Shown here one piece after another: positions 7,714-16,208 of a stretch of 64,000 bases of DNA. The stretch's first letter is position 1; every line of letters starts with the position of its first letter. A program made the translations under genes and the position numbers. This stretch comes from Aquibaculum arenosum (GTDB lineage Bacteria; Pseudomonadota; Alphaproteobacteria; Kiloniellales; DSM-21159), in assembly GCF_029222965.1 (NCBI RefSeq), contig NZ_JARHUD010000009.1:62001-126000 (forward strand). The letters are read 5' to 3'. The notes under the pieces were generated by a model. The model did not search any database and was not told where the DNA came from. It was given only the letters and a program-made list of their open reading frames with translations.

Positions 7714-9638
7714 GCGCTGTTAAGGCACAGGCGGCCGCTGAGGCCGTCGCGCCAACCGTGAACTTTGGCGGGGCCGAGGAGATCGTCGCTCTGGGGGCGG
7801 CTGTAGCCACCTTGCGGTGGGACGAGGCACTGGCCCGGCGCCTGTCGGCGGAGGTGGCCGAGCGGGGGCGCGGACGCATTTCCGACGAACTGGCCGAAGC
7901 AATCGGGGTCGCAGCGGCCGAGGAGGCCGCAGCAGGCCGCCCCACGCCGCGGCTCGGGGGCGACAGCAGGCTGGCAAGGCTGCTGGTCACCGCCTGCCTG
8001 GGCACGGAGGTCGAAGCGCAAGAACATCTCATGCTGCTCGACCAGTCCGACCTTTTGGCGGACAAGCCGCACTCGCGTCCGCGGGGCTCTCACTCGAAAG
8101 CGGCGGAGCAGAAGCGGGTCGCGGTAATCGGTGCCGGGGCCTCCGGCATTGCCATGGGGCGCGAACTGCTGGAGGCCGGCTATGCGGTCACGCTGTTCGA
8201 GCGGGATCATCACTGCGCCGGCACCTGGGCACAGAACCTCTATCCCGGCTGCGGCGTCGATTCCCCCAGCTATGTCTACTCCTACTCCTATGCTCAGAAG
8301 CCGGACTGGAGCCGTTACTTTGTGCGCCGGGCCGAGATCGCGGACTACCTGGAGGACTGCGCCACGCGCTTCGGCCTGCGGGCGCACATCCGCTTTGGGA
8401 CCGAAGTGCTGGCCTGCGACTACGACGCACAGCGTTGTCGCTGGGACGTCACCACGCAGACCGGCAGGGCGGCGCCACGGACTGAAAGTTTTGATGCAGT
8501 GGTCAGTGCCGTGGGGCAGCTCAACAGCCCCGCCTGGCCCAGAATTCCTGGCTTGGAACGTTTTTCCGGTCCGCTGGTGCATACGGCCTGCTGGAATCCG
8601 GCGCTGGACCTGAAGGGCAAGCGGGTGGCGGTGATCGGTGTCGGGGCCAGTGCCATGCAGGTGGTGCCGACGATTGCGCCGGAGGTCGCCCAGCTCACCG
8701 TCTTTCAGCGGCAACCACACTGGGTCATGCCCAACCGCCACTATCTGGCCGAGGTGCCGGCGGCGGAGATCGCGCGGCAGAAGGCGCTTCCGGCCTACCT
8801 CGCCTGGAAGCGGCTGATCTTCAACTGGAACTACGGTGACTATGCCTTTCCGGCCCTGTTGCAAGACCCGGAGTGGCCGCAGGAGGTCCCCGATGCGCTG
8901 AACGCGCGCAGCGCACGGCTGCGCGACATGATGCTGCGCCACATCCACCGGCAACTGGCAGGACGGCCCGATCTTATCGAGAAGATGACCCCGGGCTACC
9001 CTCCCTATGGCAAGCGGCTGCTGCTGGACAACAACTGGTACAAGACCTTTCTGCGCGACAATGTGCGCCTGGTGACGGACGGCATCGCCCAACTCCTGCC
9101 AGAAGGCATCGAAACCCGGGATGGCGAGCGGCATGAGTTTGACGTCATCATCTTTGCCACCGGCTTTGAGGCCAGCCGCATGCTCTCCTCATTCGAGGTG
9201 ATGAACGGGCAGGAGCAGAGCCTGCGCGGGCTGTGGGGGGATGACAATCCGCGGGCGCATCTCGGGGTTACGGTGCCCGGCTTTCCCAACTTTTTTATGC
9301 TCTACGGCCCCAACACCAATCTCGCCTTTGGCGGATCGGCCATCATCCATTCCGAGATCCAGAGCCGCTACATCGTGCAGTGCCTCGACATGGCAACAGA
9401 AGCTGGCGCAGAGGTACTGGAGTGCCGAGCCGAGGCCTTCGAGGCCTACAACCGCGAGGCTGACGAACGTCTGAGCCGCATGGTCTGGTCGCTGGGCGGC
9501 TCCACCAGCTGGTTCAAGAACACCTCGGGTCGCGTCACCACCAACAGCCCCTGGAGCATGGGCGAGTACTGGGCGCGCCTGCGCCAAGTGGATCCCAATG
9601 ATTTTCGCTTTGTTCGGGCAGGCGAGGATCAGCGATGA
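7710..9638 (+). CDS. Flavin-dependent Baeyer-Villiger-type monooxygenase (HAPMO-like)
   Basis: A 642-residue class B flavoprotein monooxygenase. The FAD Rossmann motif is GAGASG at 141-146. The Baeyer-Villiger fingerprint FxGxxxHxxxW is complete as F285-SG-PLV-H291-TAC-W295, and the NADPH motif is GVGASA at 310-315. The roughly 130-residue N-terminal extension and total length match 4-hydroxyacetophenone monooxygenase (HapE, 640 residues) rather than the shorter cyclohexanone enzymes. Such enzymes insert oxygen next to a carbonyl, making esters or lactones. The start is GTG at 7710, overlapping the TetR stop (GTGA); the stop overlaps the next ATG. The class is firm; the natural ketone is unknown. 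Confidence 0.9.
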   Translation: MSAVKAQAAAEAVAPTVNFGGAEEIVALGAAVATLRWDEALARRLSAEVAERGRGRISDELAEAIGVAAAEEAAAGRPTPRLGGDSRLARLLVTACLGTEVEAQEHLMLLDQSDLLADKPHSRPRGSHSKAAEQKRVAVIGAGASGIAMGRELLEAGYAVTLFERDHHCAGTWAQNLYPGCGVDSPSYVYSYSYAQKPDWSRYFVRRAEIADYLEDCATRFGLRAHIRFGTEVLACDYDAQRCRWDVTTQTGRAAPRTESFDAVVSAVGQLNSPAWPRIPGLERFSGPLVHTACWNPALDLKGKRVAVIGVGASAMQVVPTIAPEVAQLTVFQRQPHWVMPNRHYLAEVPAAEIARQKALPAYLAWKRLIFNWNYGDYAFPALLQDPEWPQEVPDALNARSARLRDMMLRHIHRQLAGRPDLIEKMTPGYPPYGKRLLLDNNWYKTFLRDNVRLVTDGIAQLLPEGIETRDGERHEFDVIIFATGFEASRMLSSFEVMNGQEQSLRGLWGDDNPRAHLGVTVPGFPNFFMLYGPNTNLAFGGSAIIHSEIQSRYIVQCLDMATEAGAEVLECRAEAFEAYNREADERLSRMVWSLGGSTSWFKNTSGRVTTNSPWSMGEYWARLRQVDPNDFRFVRAGEDQR

Positions 9639-11206
9639 TATCGGCGTCACTGCGTAAAGCGGGCACCGGCCTTTCCCAGGAAGCAGCGCGCGAGGTCGAG
9701 TGGTTAGAGGCCTGCCTGGCAGACTGGCGCGCGGCCTGCTTTCCCGAGCTGATCCTGTCGGGCAAAGCCGAGCCTGAGCATCTTGCCGTGGTGCATGGCG
9801 ACAGAAAATGGAGCCATGGCGCGTTGGCGCAGGCCGTGCGCGGTGCAGCCCGCACGCTCGCAGGCCGGCACGGCGTGCAGCCCGGCGACCGGGTCGTGAT
9901 GATGATGGAGAACAGCGATCGCTTCATCATTGCCTACCTGGCGATCCACCTGGCCGGGGCGGTGGCCGTGCCCTTCAACACGAAGCTGAGGCGGCGCGAG
10001 ATCGACTACCAGATCACGGACTGCCAACCCAGCCTGCTGATCTCAGACGCGCCGCTGGAGAGCGCGTTGGCACAGATCCGGCCGGAAGCTCTGCTGGATG
10101 TGCTGCCGGCGGAGGTCGACTTGCCGAGGGTGGAACCCGACGCACCCGCCACGATCTTCTATACCTCCGGGACCACTGGGGCGGCCAAGGGCGTGATTCA
10201 CAGCCATCGCACGCTCATCGCCGGTGCCTTCCAGAACTGTCGCGGCTGGGGCTACGAGATGCCCGGCAGTGTGACGCTGGCCATGACGCCGCTCTTCCAC
10301 ATCGCTGCCCACTCATGGTTCTATCCCGTGCTGGCCATTGGCGGCACGCTGATCGTCGAGAGCTTCAAGACCGAGGTGGCGCTCGACCTGATCGAGCGCC
10401 ACCGGGTCGACGGCTTTGGGGCTGTGCCGGCGATGCTGCTGATGATGCTGGAGCATCCGGACCGCGCCGCGTTTGACCTCTCGTCGGTGCGGAACATTCG
10501 CTTCGGGGCGTCCAGCATGCCGCCGGAGCGGATTGCCGAGTTGCGTGAGGCCTTTCCCAATGCCGGGCTCTTTCACGGCATGGGGCAGACGGAGTCCGGC
10601 GGAACCATCAGCGTGCTGCCGGATGCCTTCGCGCTGCGCAAACTCGGATCGGCGGGCGGTCCCATACCCGGCGTAGCGGTCAAGATCGTCGATGAGGCCG
10701 GTGCCTGCGTGCCGCGCGGCACCGCAGGTGAAGTGCTGGCCCAGGGGCCGCATGTCATGGTGAGCTATCTCAACAAGCCTGAATCCAGCGCCGAGACGCT
10801 TGCCGCGGGCTGGCTGCACACCGGCGACATCGGGGTCATGGACGAGGACGGGATGATCACGCTGGTCGACCGCAAGAAGGACATGATCGTGCGCGGCGGC
10901 GAGAACATCTACTCCACCGAGGTGGAGCACCAGCTCCTGCTGCACGAGGCGGTGCGCGAATGCGCCATCGTCGGCCTGCCGGACCGTTTGCTGCAGGAAG
11001 TGGTCGGCGCGGTCATAGTGACCGATGACGAGGCGGACGAGGCCCTGCGCGCCAGCCTGCTCGATTTCGCGGGCGAACGCCTGGCGCCCTTCAAGATCCC
11101 GACGCGCTGGTTCTGCACAGATGTCCTGCCGCGCACGGCAACCGGCAAGATCCAGAAGCAGGCCATCCGTGAGGCCGCAGCGCGAGGCGCACTCCCGGAG
11201 TTCTGA
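9635..11206 (+). CDS. Acyl-CoA synthetase (AMP-forming, class I adenylating)
   Basis: A 523-residue member of the ANL superfamily that activates a carboxylic acid to its CoA thioester through an acyl-adenylate. The P-loop-like motif YTSGTTGAAKG spans about 176-186, the acyl-binding/aromatic region FHGMGQTESGG follows, then the hinge region WLHTGDIGVMDEDG and VDRKKDMIVRGGENIYS, and the catalytic lysine is K505 in RTATGKIQKQ. Its ATG overlaps the monooxygenase stop. In context it could activate an acid released after Baeyer-Villiger oxidation and ester hydrolysis, although no hydrolase gene is in the operon. Chain length and substrate cannot be read from sequence. Confidence 0.9.
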   Translation: MISASLRKAGTGLSQEAAREVEWLEACLADWRAACFPELILSGKAEPEHLAVVHGDRKWSHGALAQAVRGAARTLAGRHGVQPGDRVVMMMENSDRFIIAYLAIHLAGAVAVPFNTKLRRREIDYQITDCQPSLLISDAPLESALAQIRPEALLDVLPAEVDLPRVEPDAPATIFYTSGTTGAAKGVIHSHRTLIAGAFQNCRGWGYEMPGSVTLAMTPLFHIAAHSWFYPVLAIGGTLIVESFKTEVALDLIERHRVDGFGAVPAMLLMMLEHPDRAAFDLSSVRNIRFGASSMPPERIAELREAFPNAGLFHGMGQTESGGTISVLPDAFALRKLGSAGGPIPGVAVKIVDEAGACVPRGTAGEVLAQGPHVMVSYLNKPESSAETLAAGWLHTGDIGVMDEDGMITLVDRKKDMIVRGGENIYSTEVEHQLLLHEAVRECAIVGLPDRLLQEVVGAVIVTDDEADEALRASLLDFAGERLAPFKIPTRWFCTDVLPRTATGKIQKQAIREAAARGALPEF

Positions 11207-11209
11207 CGC

Positions 11210-12007
11210 TCAGCCGGAGGTCATCTCGGCAATGTTGCGCAAGAGCACTTCGCGGGAGATTTCGCCCAGATGCGAGCGCACGAGGTCGCCCTGCGCATCG
11301 ATGAAGAGTGTGACCGGCAAGCCGAGGGCATCGTAGTGGGCTGTCAGTTGTTGTTCGCGGTCGAGGAGCACCAGCCCCAGGTTCAGCTCCTCTGCGTCGA
11401 GATAGCGGTGGATCTCCGCCATCTCTTCACCCTGGTTGGCGAAGATGAAGGTGACGCCGTCTTCCTCGGCGGCGACCTCTGCCATCATCGGCATCTCACG
11501 GCGGCAGGGTGGGCACCAGGTGGCCCAGAGGTTCACCACCAGCGGCCCTTCGAAGCCGTCGCCAAGCGCGAAGGCCTCCCCGGTCATCTGCTGGAACTGG
11601 GTCTCGGGCAGGGTGGGGCGTTCGCGGCTCGTGGTCAGTTGCAGAGTGACGGCCCAGGCGAGAAGTCCGGCGGCGAGTGGGGCCGCGGCCCAGGGCAGAT
11701 GCCGTCGCGGCAGCCGCCACACCGCAAATGCGGCCAAGGGTATCACTGCCCAGGGCCAGGAGAAGCCGCCTTGCCAGAAGGCCAGCGCGCGCAGCGGTTC
11801 CTGTGCGAAGGTGGAAAGGTGCTCGAGCACATGGCCCAAGCGGGCGCTGACGACAGCCAGCGCGACGCTCCAGAAGGCCCAGGATTCAAAACGCCGTCCC
11901 AGGCGCCAGGCGATCAGCACGGCCAGGAACAGGAAGGCGCCGATCCCCAGAATCGCCGCGAAGCGCTCGCTGGAGAAGACCAGGGGACCGATTCCGACTG
12001 CGTTCAT
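11210..12007 (-). CDS. Membrane-anchored TlpA-type thioredoxin with Lgt-like N-terminal segment
   Basis: A 265-residue two-part protein. Residues 1 to about 125 hold three to four membrane helices. The stretch with SARLGHVLEHL and later LAFWQGGFSWP resembles the N-terminal half of prolipoprotein diacylglyceryl transferase (SARLGYVL and WQGGMS motifs from memory), but Lgt's catalytic His and Arg regions are absent. Residues 130-265 form a periplasmic TlpA/ResA-like thioredoxin fold with active site WCPPC (C165, C168) in NLWATWCPPCRREMP, and a cis-Pro loop at GLPVTLFID. It is expected to reduce disulfides, as in cytochrome c maturation or redox repair. It is convergent with the ligase gene (3-base gap) and divergent from lutA. 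Confidence 0.83.
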   Translation of the reverse strand: MNAVGIGPLVFSSERFAAILGIGAFLFLAVLIAWRLGRRFESWAFWSVALAVVSARLGHVLEHLSTFAQEPLRALAFWQGGFSWPWAVIPLAAFAVWRLPRRHLPWAAAPLAAGLLAWAVTLQLTTSRERPTLPETQFQQMTGEAFALGDGFEGPLVVNLWATWCPPCRREMPMMAEVAAEEDGVTFIFANQGEEMAEIHRYLDAEELNLGLVLLDREQQLTAHYDALGLPVTLFIDAQGDLVRSHLGEISREVLLRNIAEMTSG

Positions 12008-12162
12008 GCTTTCACGACCTTGCCAAGCTGCTCATCTGTGGGAGGCGGATGCTATCGAGCCTCCCGGCGGGGCCAATGGCGCGGATTGTCGCGGTCCCGG
12101 AGGTGCTTGCCATTCCCCATTCATCATACCATTCTCGCCCGCACCTCAGGAGTATGAGCCCT

Positions 12163-12996
12163 ATGACCACGGTTCCAGCCCCAGAACAGCGACCTGAACG
12201 CGCCCCAGAACACCCCCCAGAGCACCCCCGGGTGGGCCTTTTCGTCACCTGTCTGGTCGACCTCTTTCGGCCCAGCGTCGGTTTTGCCGCGGTGAAGCTT
12301 CTGGAGGAGGCTGGCTGTCGCGTGGTGGTGCCGGAAGGGCAGACCTGCTGTGGTCAGCCGGCCTACAACTCAGGCGACCGCCGCGACGCGCGCGACGTCG
12401 CGCGCACGGTGCTGCGTGCCTTCCGCGACGTGGATTATATCGTGGCTCCCTCAGGCTCCTGCACCGGCATGCTGCATGAGCACTACCCCGTTATCTTCGC
12501 CGGTGAGCCCGAAGCGGAGGAGGCCCGCGCCCTGGCCGGCAAGACTTGGGAGTTGATGGCCTTCCTGACCGATGTGATGGGGCTGGAGCGGGTGGCTGCC
12601 TCCTGGCCCGGCACCGCGACCTATCACGATTCCTGCTCCGGCCTGCGCGAGTTGGGCATCAAGCAACAACCCCGCCGACTGCTGCAGTCGGTGGAGGGGC
12701 TGGAACTGCGCGAGATGGCGGAGGCCGAGGTCTGCTGCGGCTTCGGTGGCACCTTCTGCGTCAAGTATCCCGAGATCTCTGATTCCATCGTCACCAAGAA
12801 GGCTGAGAACATCGAACGCAGCGGGGCGAAGTTGCTGCTCGCCGGGGACTTGGGCTGCCTGATGAACATGGCCGGCAAGCTGCAGCGCCGCGGTGCGGCC
12901 GTCGAGGTGCGTCATGTGGCCGAAGTGCTGGCCGGGCAGACGGACGAGCCGGCGATTGGCGAGCCGGCAAGGCCGCAACGGCCGGCGGCGGAGTAG
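12163..12996 (+). CDS. lutA: (Fe-S)-binding protein LutA, lactate utilization
   Basis: A 277-residue protein with two CCG (cysteine-rich) domains. The first has CLVDLFRPSVGFAA followed by GQTCCGQPAYNSGD and SGSCTGML; the second has TYHDSCSGLREL and VCCGFGGTFCVKYPEIS. This is the LutA/YkgE architecture, related to the GlcF and heterodisulfide reductase subunits that carry Fe-S clusters. With LutB and LutC it forms an L-lactate oxidising complex. An ATG at 12154 is possible, but AGGAG at 12148-12152 is better spaced for the ATG at 12163. The first about 25 residues are Pro/Glu-rich. It is the first gene of lutABC; nine bases separate it from lutB. Confidence 0.92.
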   Translation: MTTVPAPEQRPERAPEHPPEHPRVGLFVTCLVDLFRPSVGFAAVKLLEEAGCRVVVPEGQTCCGQPAYNSGDRRDARDVARTVLRAFRDVDYIVAPSGSCTGMLHEHYPVIFAGEPEAEEARALAGKTWELMAFLTDVMGLERVAASWPGTATYHDSCSGLRELGIKQQPRRLLQSVEGLELREMAEAEVCCGFGGTFCVKYPEISDSIVTKKAENIERSGAKLLLAGDLGCLMNMAGKLQRRGAAVEVRHVAEVLAGQTDEPAIGEPARPQRPAAE

Positions 12997-13005
12997 GGCT
13001 GAGCG

Positions 13006-14439
13006 ATGCAGGCAACCTCTCACGCCTTCAAGGACAATGCCCACCGTGCGCTGCAGGATACCGAGTTGCAGCGGGCCATGGGGCATGTGCGCAGCGGCTT
13101 CATCGACAAGCGCCAGCAGGCGGCCGACCGGCTGCCGGAGTTCGAGCAGCTTCGTGACGAGGCCAAGGCGATCAAGGACCATACCTTGGCGCATTTGGAT
13201 CTCTATCTGGAGCGCTATGAAGCCAAGGTGACAGAAAACGGCGGCAAGGTGCACTGGTGCGCCAATGCCGAGGAAGCGCGCCAGGCGGTTCTGCGGATCT
13301 GCCGTTCGTTGAATGCCCGCACGGCCACCAAGGGCAAGTCGATGATCTCCGAGGAGATCGCGCTCAACGACTTCCTGAGCGAGCAGGGCATCGAGCCGGT
13401 GGAAACCGATCTCGGTGAGTACATCATCCAGATCCGCAACGAACCGCCGAGCCACATCATTGCGCCCGCCGTGCATGTGACCAAGGAGCAGGTGGAAAGC
13501 GACTTCCGGCGGGTGCACGGGCACCTGTCGCCCGAGCGTCCGCTGTCCGAGCCGACGCAGCTGGTCGACGAGGCGCGGCAGGTGTTGCGCCAGCGCTACC
13601 TCGATGCCGATGTCGGCATCACCGGCGCGAACTTCCTGATCGCCGAGACGGGCACCAGCGTGATCGTCACCAACGAGGGCAACGGTGACCTGACCCAGAC
13701 CCTGCCGAAGGCGCACATCGTCATCGCCAGCCTGGAGAAGGTTGTGCCCACCCTGGAGGACTGCAGCACCATCCTGCGGGTGCTGGCGCGCTCGGCCACG
13801 GGGCAGGAATTCTCCTCCTACACCACCTTCTCCACCGGCCCGCGGCGTGCGGACGATCCCGATGGCCCGGGTGAGTATCACGTGATCCTGCTGGACAATG
13901 GCCGCAGCTCCATGCTCGGCACGGAGTTCCAGGACATGCTGCGCTGCATCCGCTGTGGTGCCTGCATGAACCACTGCCCGGTCTATCACGCCGTCGGTGG
14001 ACACTCCTACGGCTGGGTCTATCCCGGGCCGATGGGCGCGGTGCTGACGCCCTCGCTGATCGGCGTGCATGAGGCTGGGCATCTGCCCAATGCCTCGACC
14101 TTTTGCGGGCGCTGCGAGGCGGTCTGCCCCATGCGCATCCCCCTGCCGAAGATGATGCGGCATTGGCGCGAGCGGGAGTTCGAGCAACACCAGACGCCCC
14201 CCAAGGCGCGGATCGGCATCGAAGCCTGGGCGTTTCTTGCCAAACGGCCGCGGCTGTACCGCTGGGCGACGAGTCTTGGGGTGCGTTTCCTAGGCCGCGC
14301 CGGGCGCAAGCGCGGTCGCTTCTCCAACCTGCCTCTTGCGGGGGGCTGGACCGCGCATCGTGAAATGCCGGCGCCGGCCGGCCGCAGCTTCCAGGCGCTC
14401 TGGGCCGAACGGCAACAGCGGTCGGGAGGTGCGCCATGA
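13006..14439 (+). CDS. lutB: Iron-sulfur protein LutB, lactate utilization
   Basis: A 477-residue LutB/YkgF protein. The N-terminal LUD domain includes TKGKSMISEEIALNDFL and ITGANFLIAETGTSVIVTNE. The C-terminal part carries two ferredoxin-type cysteine sets: C314, C317, C320, C324 in CIRCGACMNHCPVY, and C367, C370, C374 in CGRCEAVCPMRIPLP. It acts with LutA and LutC to oxidise L-lactate to pyruvate in the cytoplasm, passing electrons to the respiratory chain. Its last four bases overlap the lutC start (ATGA at 14436). Length is close to the about 475 of the family. No GntR-type lutR regulator is adjacent. Confidence 0.94.
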   Translation: MQATSHAFKDNAHRALQDTELQRAMGHVRSGFIDKRQQAADRLPEFEQLRDEAKAIKDHTLAHLDLYLERYEAKVTENGGKVHWCANAEEARQAVLRICRSLNARTATKGKSMISEEIALNDFLSEQGIEPVETDLGEYIIQIRNEPPSHIIAPAVHVTKEQVESDFRRVHGHLSPERPLSEPTQLVDEARQVLRQRYLDADVGITGANFLIAETGTSVIVTNEGNGDLTQTLPKAHIVIASLEKVVPTLEDCSTILRVLARSATGQEFSSYTTFSTGPRRADDPDGPGEYHVILLDNGRSSMLGTEFQDMLRCIRCGACMNHCPVYHAVGGHSYGWVYPGPMGAVLTPSLIGVHEAGHLPNASTFCGRCEAVCPMRIPLPKMMRHWREREFEQHQTPPKARIGIEAWAFLAKRPRLYRWATSLGVRFLGRAGRKRGRFSNLPLAGGWTAHREMPAPAGRSFQALWAERQQRSGGAP

Positions 14440-15122
14440 GTGCCCGCGAGACGGTCCTGGGTGGCCTGCGCCGCTCGCTCAAGCGTCAGCCTGGGGACGG
14501 GGCAGAGGCGGCGGTTGAAGCCCGCCTGCGCAGCCGTGTGCGCGGCACGGTCCCGCAGCGTGGCCAGCTCTCGGGGGAGGCCTTGCTGCAGCTCTTCGTG
14601 AACCAGGCCGAAGGGGTCAATGCCACCGTGACTCGTGTGGCCTCGAGCGATGACGTGCCGGGCGCCGTTGCCGATTATCTGCGCCAGAGCAATCTGCCGC
14701 TGCAGGCCCGACTGGCGCCGCATCCCGACCTGCAGGCGCTGCCCTGGGCGGAGAAGGTGCCGATGCTGGAACTCTCGGAGGGGCGGGCGGCGCCGGAGGA
14801 TCGCGTATCGGTGACACCGGCCTTTGCTGCGGTAGCCGAAACCGGCACTCTGGTGCTGCATTCCGGACCGCAGACGCCAACCACTTTGAACTTCCTGCCG
14901 GAAACCCATGTGGTGGTGTTGCGCGCCGGGCAGGTTGCCGGTGCCTATGAAGAGGTCTGGGATCGCCTGCGGGAGGTCTATGACGGCACGATGCCGCGCA
15001 CGGTCAACATGATCACCGGTCCCTCGCGTACCGGCGATATTGAGCAGAAACTTGAGCTTGGCGCCCACGGCCCGCGTCGGTTGCATATCGTCCTCGTTGA
15101 GGACGGAACCGAGCCGGCTTAG
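14436..15122 (+). CDS. lutC: LUD-domain protein LutC, lactate utilization
   Basis: A 228-residue LutC/YkgG protein. The LUD fold is shown by the C-terminal run of VTPAFAAVAETGTLVLHSG, NFLPETHVVVLRAGQV, a region beginning YEEVWDRL, and the signature ITGPSRTGDIEQKLELGAHG, which is diagnostic. No cysteine cluster is present, as expected for LutC. It completes the lactate oxidase with LutA and LutB. The start overlaps the lutB stop by four bases, so translation is coupled. Downstream, the Smr gene begins only 13 bases after the stop, suggesting read-through into unrelated housekeeping genes. Confidence 0.93.
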   Translation: MSARETVLGGLRRSLKRQPGDGAEAAVEARLRSRVRGTVPQRGQLSGEALLQLFVNQAEGVNATVTRVASSDDVPGAVADYLRQSNLPLQARLAPHPDLQALPWAEKVPMLELSEGRAAPEDRVSVTPAFAAVAETGTLVLHSGPQTPTTLNFLPETHVVVLRAGQVAGAYEEVWDRLREVYDGTMPRTVNMITGPSRTGDIEQKLELGAHGPRRLHIVLVEDGTEPA

Positions 15123-15135
15123 GGGGCTGTGGCTT

Positions 15136-15729
15136 GTGGCATCCACGCGAAGAAGCTCCAGACCGGGCCGGCCCAGCGAGGAGGATCTTCGGCTGTGGCG
15201 CCACATCACTCGTGATGCCAAGCCGCTGAGGCCCCGGCCCCGCGCGGTTGAGACCGAGGCGCCCGCACCGCTTTCCTCCCAGACCCCCGGTGAACGTCGG
15301 CCGGAACTGAAGAGCTCGACAGCCCAGGGTGCCCTGCTGCCGGCCAAGGCGCGGTCACCCGCTGTGCCGGAACTCAGCCACGGCGATGTTGCCGGGCTGG
15401 ACAAGCGCAAGGCCCAACGCCTGCGGCGTGGCAGACTCCCCATCGAGGCTCGTCTCGACCTGCACGGCATGACTCAGGCCGACGCGCATGCGGCGCTTTC
15501 CGGTTTCGTCAGTCGCTCGGCGGCGCTTGGCCGGCGGTGCATTCTGGTCATCACCGGCAAGGGGCGCGGCGGCGAGGCTGGGGTGCTGCGCCGCCAGGTG
15601 CCGCTCTGGCTCAATCAGGCCGGCATGCGCGACAAGATACTCGCCTTCGACCATGCCCGCCCGGAGCATGGCGGCCAGGGCGCTCTCTACCTCCTGCTCC
15701 GGCGCCAGCGCGAGAAGGTGCGGGGATGA
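15136..15729 (+). CDS. Smr/MutS2-type domain protein
   Basis: A 197-residue protein. The N-terminal region has EEDLRLWRHITRDAKPL, the usual opening of alphaproteobacterial Smr proteins, then a variable Pro/Ala linker. Residues about 105-195 are the Smr domain, with LDLHGMTQADAHAAL (the LDLHG motif), RCILVITGKGRGG (the TGKG motif) and a closing about YLLLRR. Smr domains nick or bind branched DNA or RNA; which applies here is unknown. The GTG at 15136 follows AGGGGG at about ten bases and is chosen because the frame further upstream lies within lutC. Its stop overlaps the start of the XRE protein (ATGA at 15726). Confidence 0.87.
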   Translation: MASTRRSSRPGRPSEEDLRLWRHITRDAKPLRPRPRAVETEAPAPLSSQTPGERRPELKSSTAQGALLPAKARSPAVPELSHGDVAGLDKRKAQRLRRGRLPIEARLDLHGMTQADAHAALSGFVSRSAALGRRCILVITGKGRGGEAGVLRRQVPLWLNQAGMRDKILAFDHARPEHGGQGALYLLLRRQREKVRG

Positions 15730-16079
15730 CGCCCTTCGGCGCCAGGCTGCGCGAACTGCGGCGCGAACGCGGGCTGGCGTTGGGCGAGATGGCCGCGGGG
15801 CTGGGCGTGACGCCTGCCTACCTTTCCGCCCTGGAGCGGGGCCATCGCGGCCGGCCAAACCGACGTTTCGTGCATCGCGTCTGCCAATATCTCGGCATCA
15901 TCTGGGACGAGGCGGAAGCGCTGCAGCGCCTGGCGGATCTGTCGCACCCGCGCGTGAGGGTCGATACGGCCAATCTCAACCACCGCGCCACACTGCTTGC
16001 CAACCGCTTGGCGGAGCGCATTGCCGAGCTCCCGCCGGAGCGCATCGAGACTCTGTTGCGGTTGATCGAGGAGGAGTAG
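15726..16079 (+). CDS. XRE-family helix-turn-helix protein
   Basis: A 117-residue regulator. Residues 1-70 form a lambda-repressor-like domain: FGARLRELRRERGLALGEMA, then AGLGVTPAYLSALERGHRG with the recognition helix, and FVHRVCQYLGI. The C-terminal part is an amphipathic helix ending LPPERIETLLRLIEEE. It is translationally coupled to the Smr gene, a pairing seen in other alphaproteobacteria (from memory). Target genes are unknown. A 129-base gap separates it from moaA. Confidence 0.88.
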   Translation: MTPFGARLRELRRERGLALGEMAAGLGVTPAYLSALERGHRGRPNRRFVHRVCQYLGIIWDEAEALQRLADLSHPRVRVDTANLNHRATLLANRLAERIAELPPERIETLLRLIEEE

Positions 16080-16208
16080 CGGCGTCGAGGGCCAAGACCA
16101 CGATGATTTTGGGGAAGAAATCTCCGGGCAGAAGCGTTATATTCGAACGGAAAGAACGCTGCCGGCTTCGGACTGGCAGCGCCACCACGGAGAGAAATGT
16201 GAGGCTCC

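Noticed and set aside
7440-9134. Long minus-strand open frame opposite the TetR and monooxygenase genes
   Set aside because: Antisense shadow; no motif, while the plus strand shows complete FAD and NADPH motifs and overlapping starts.
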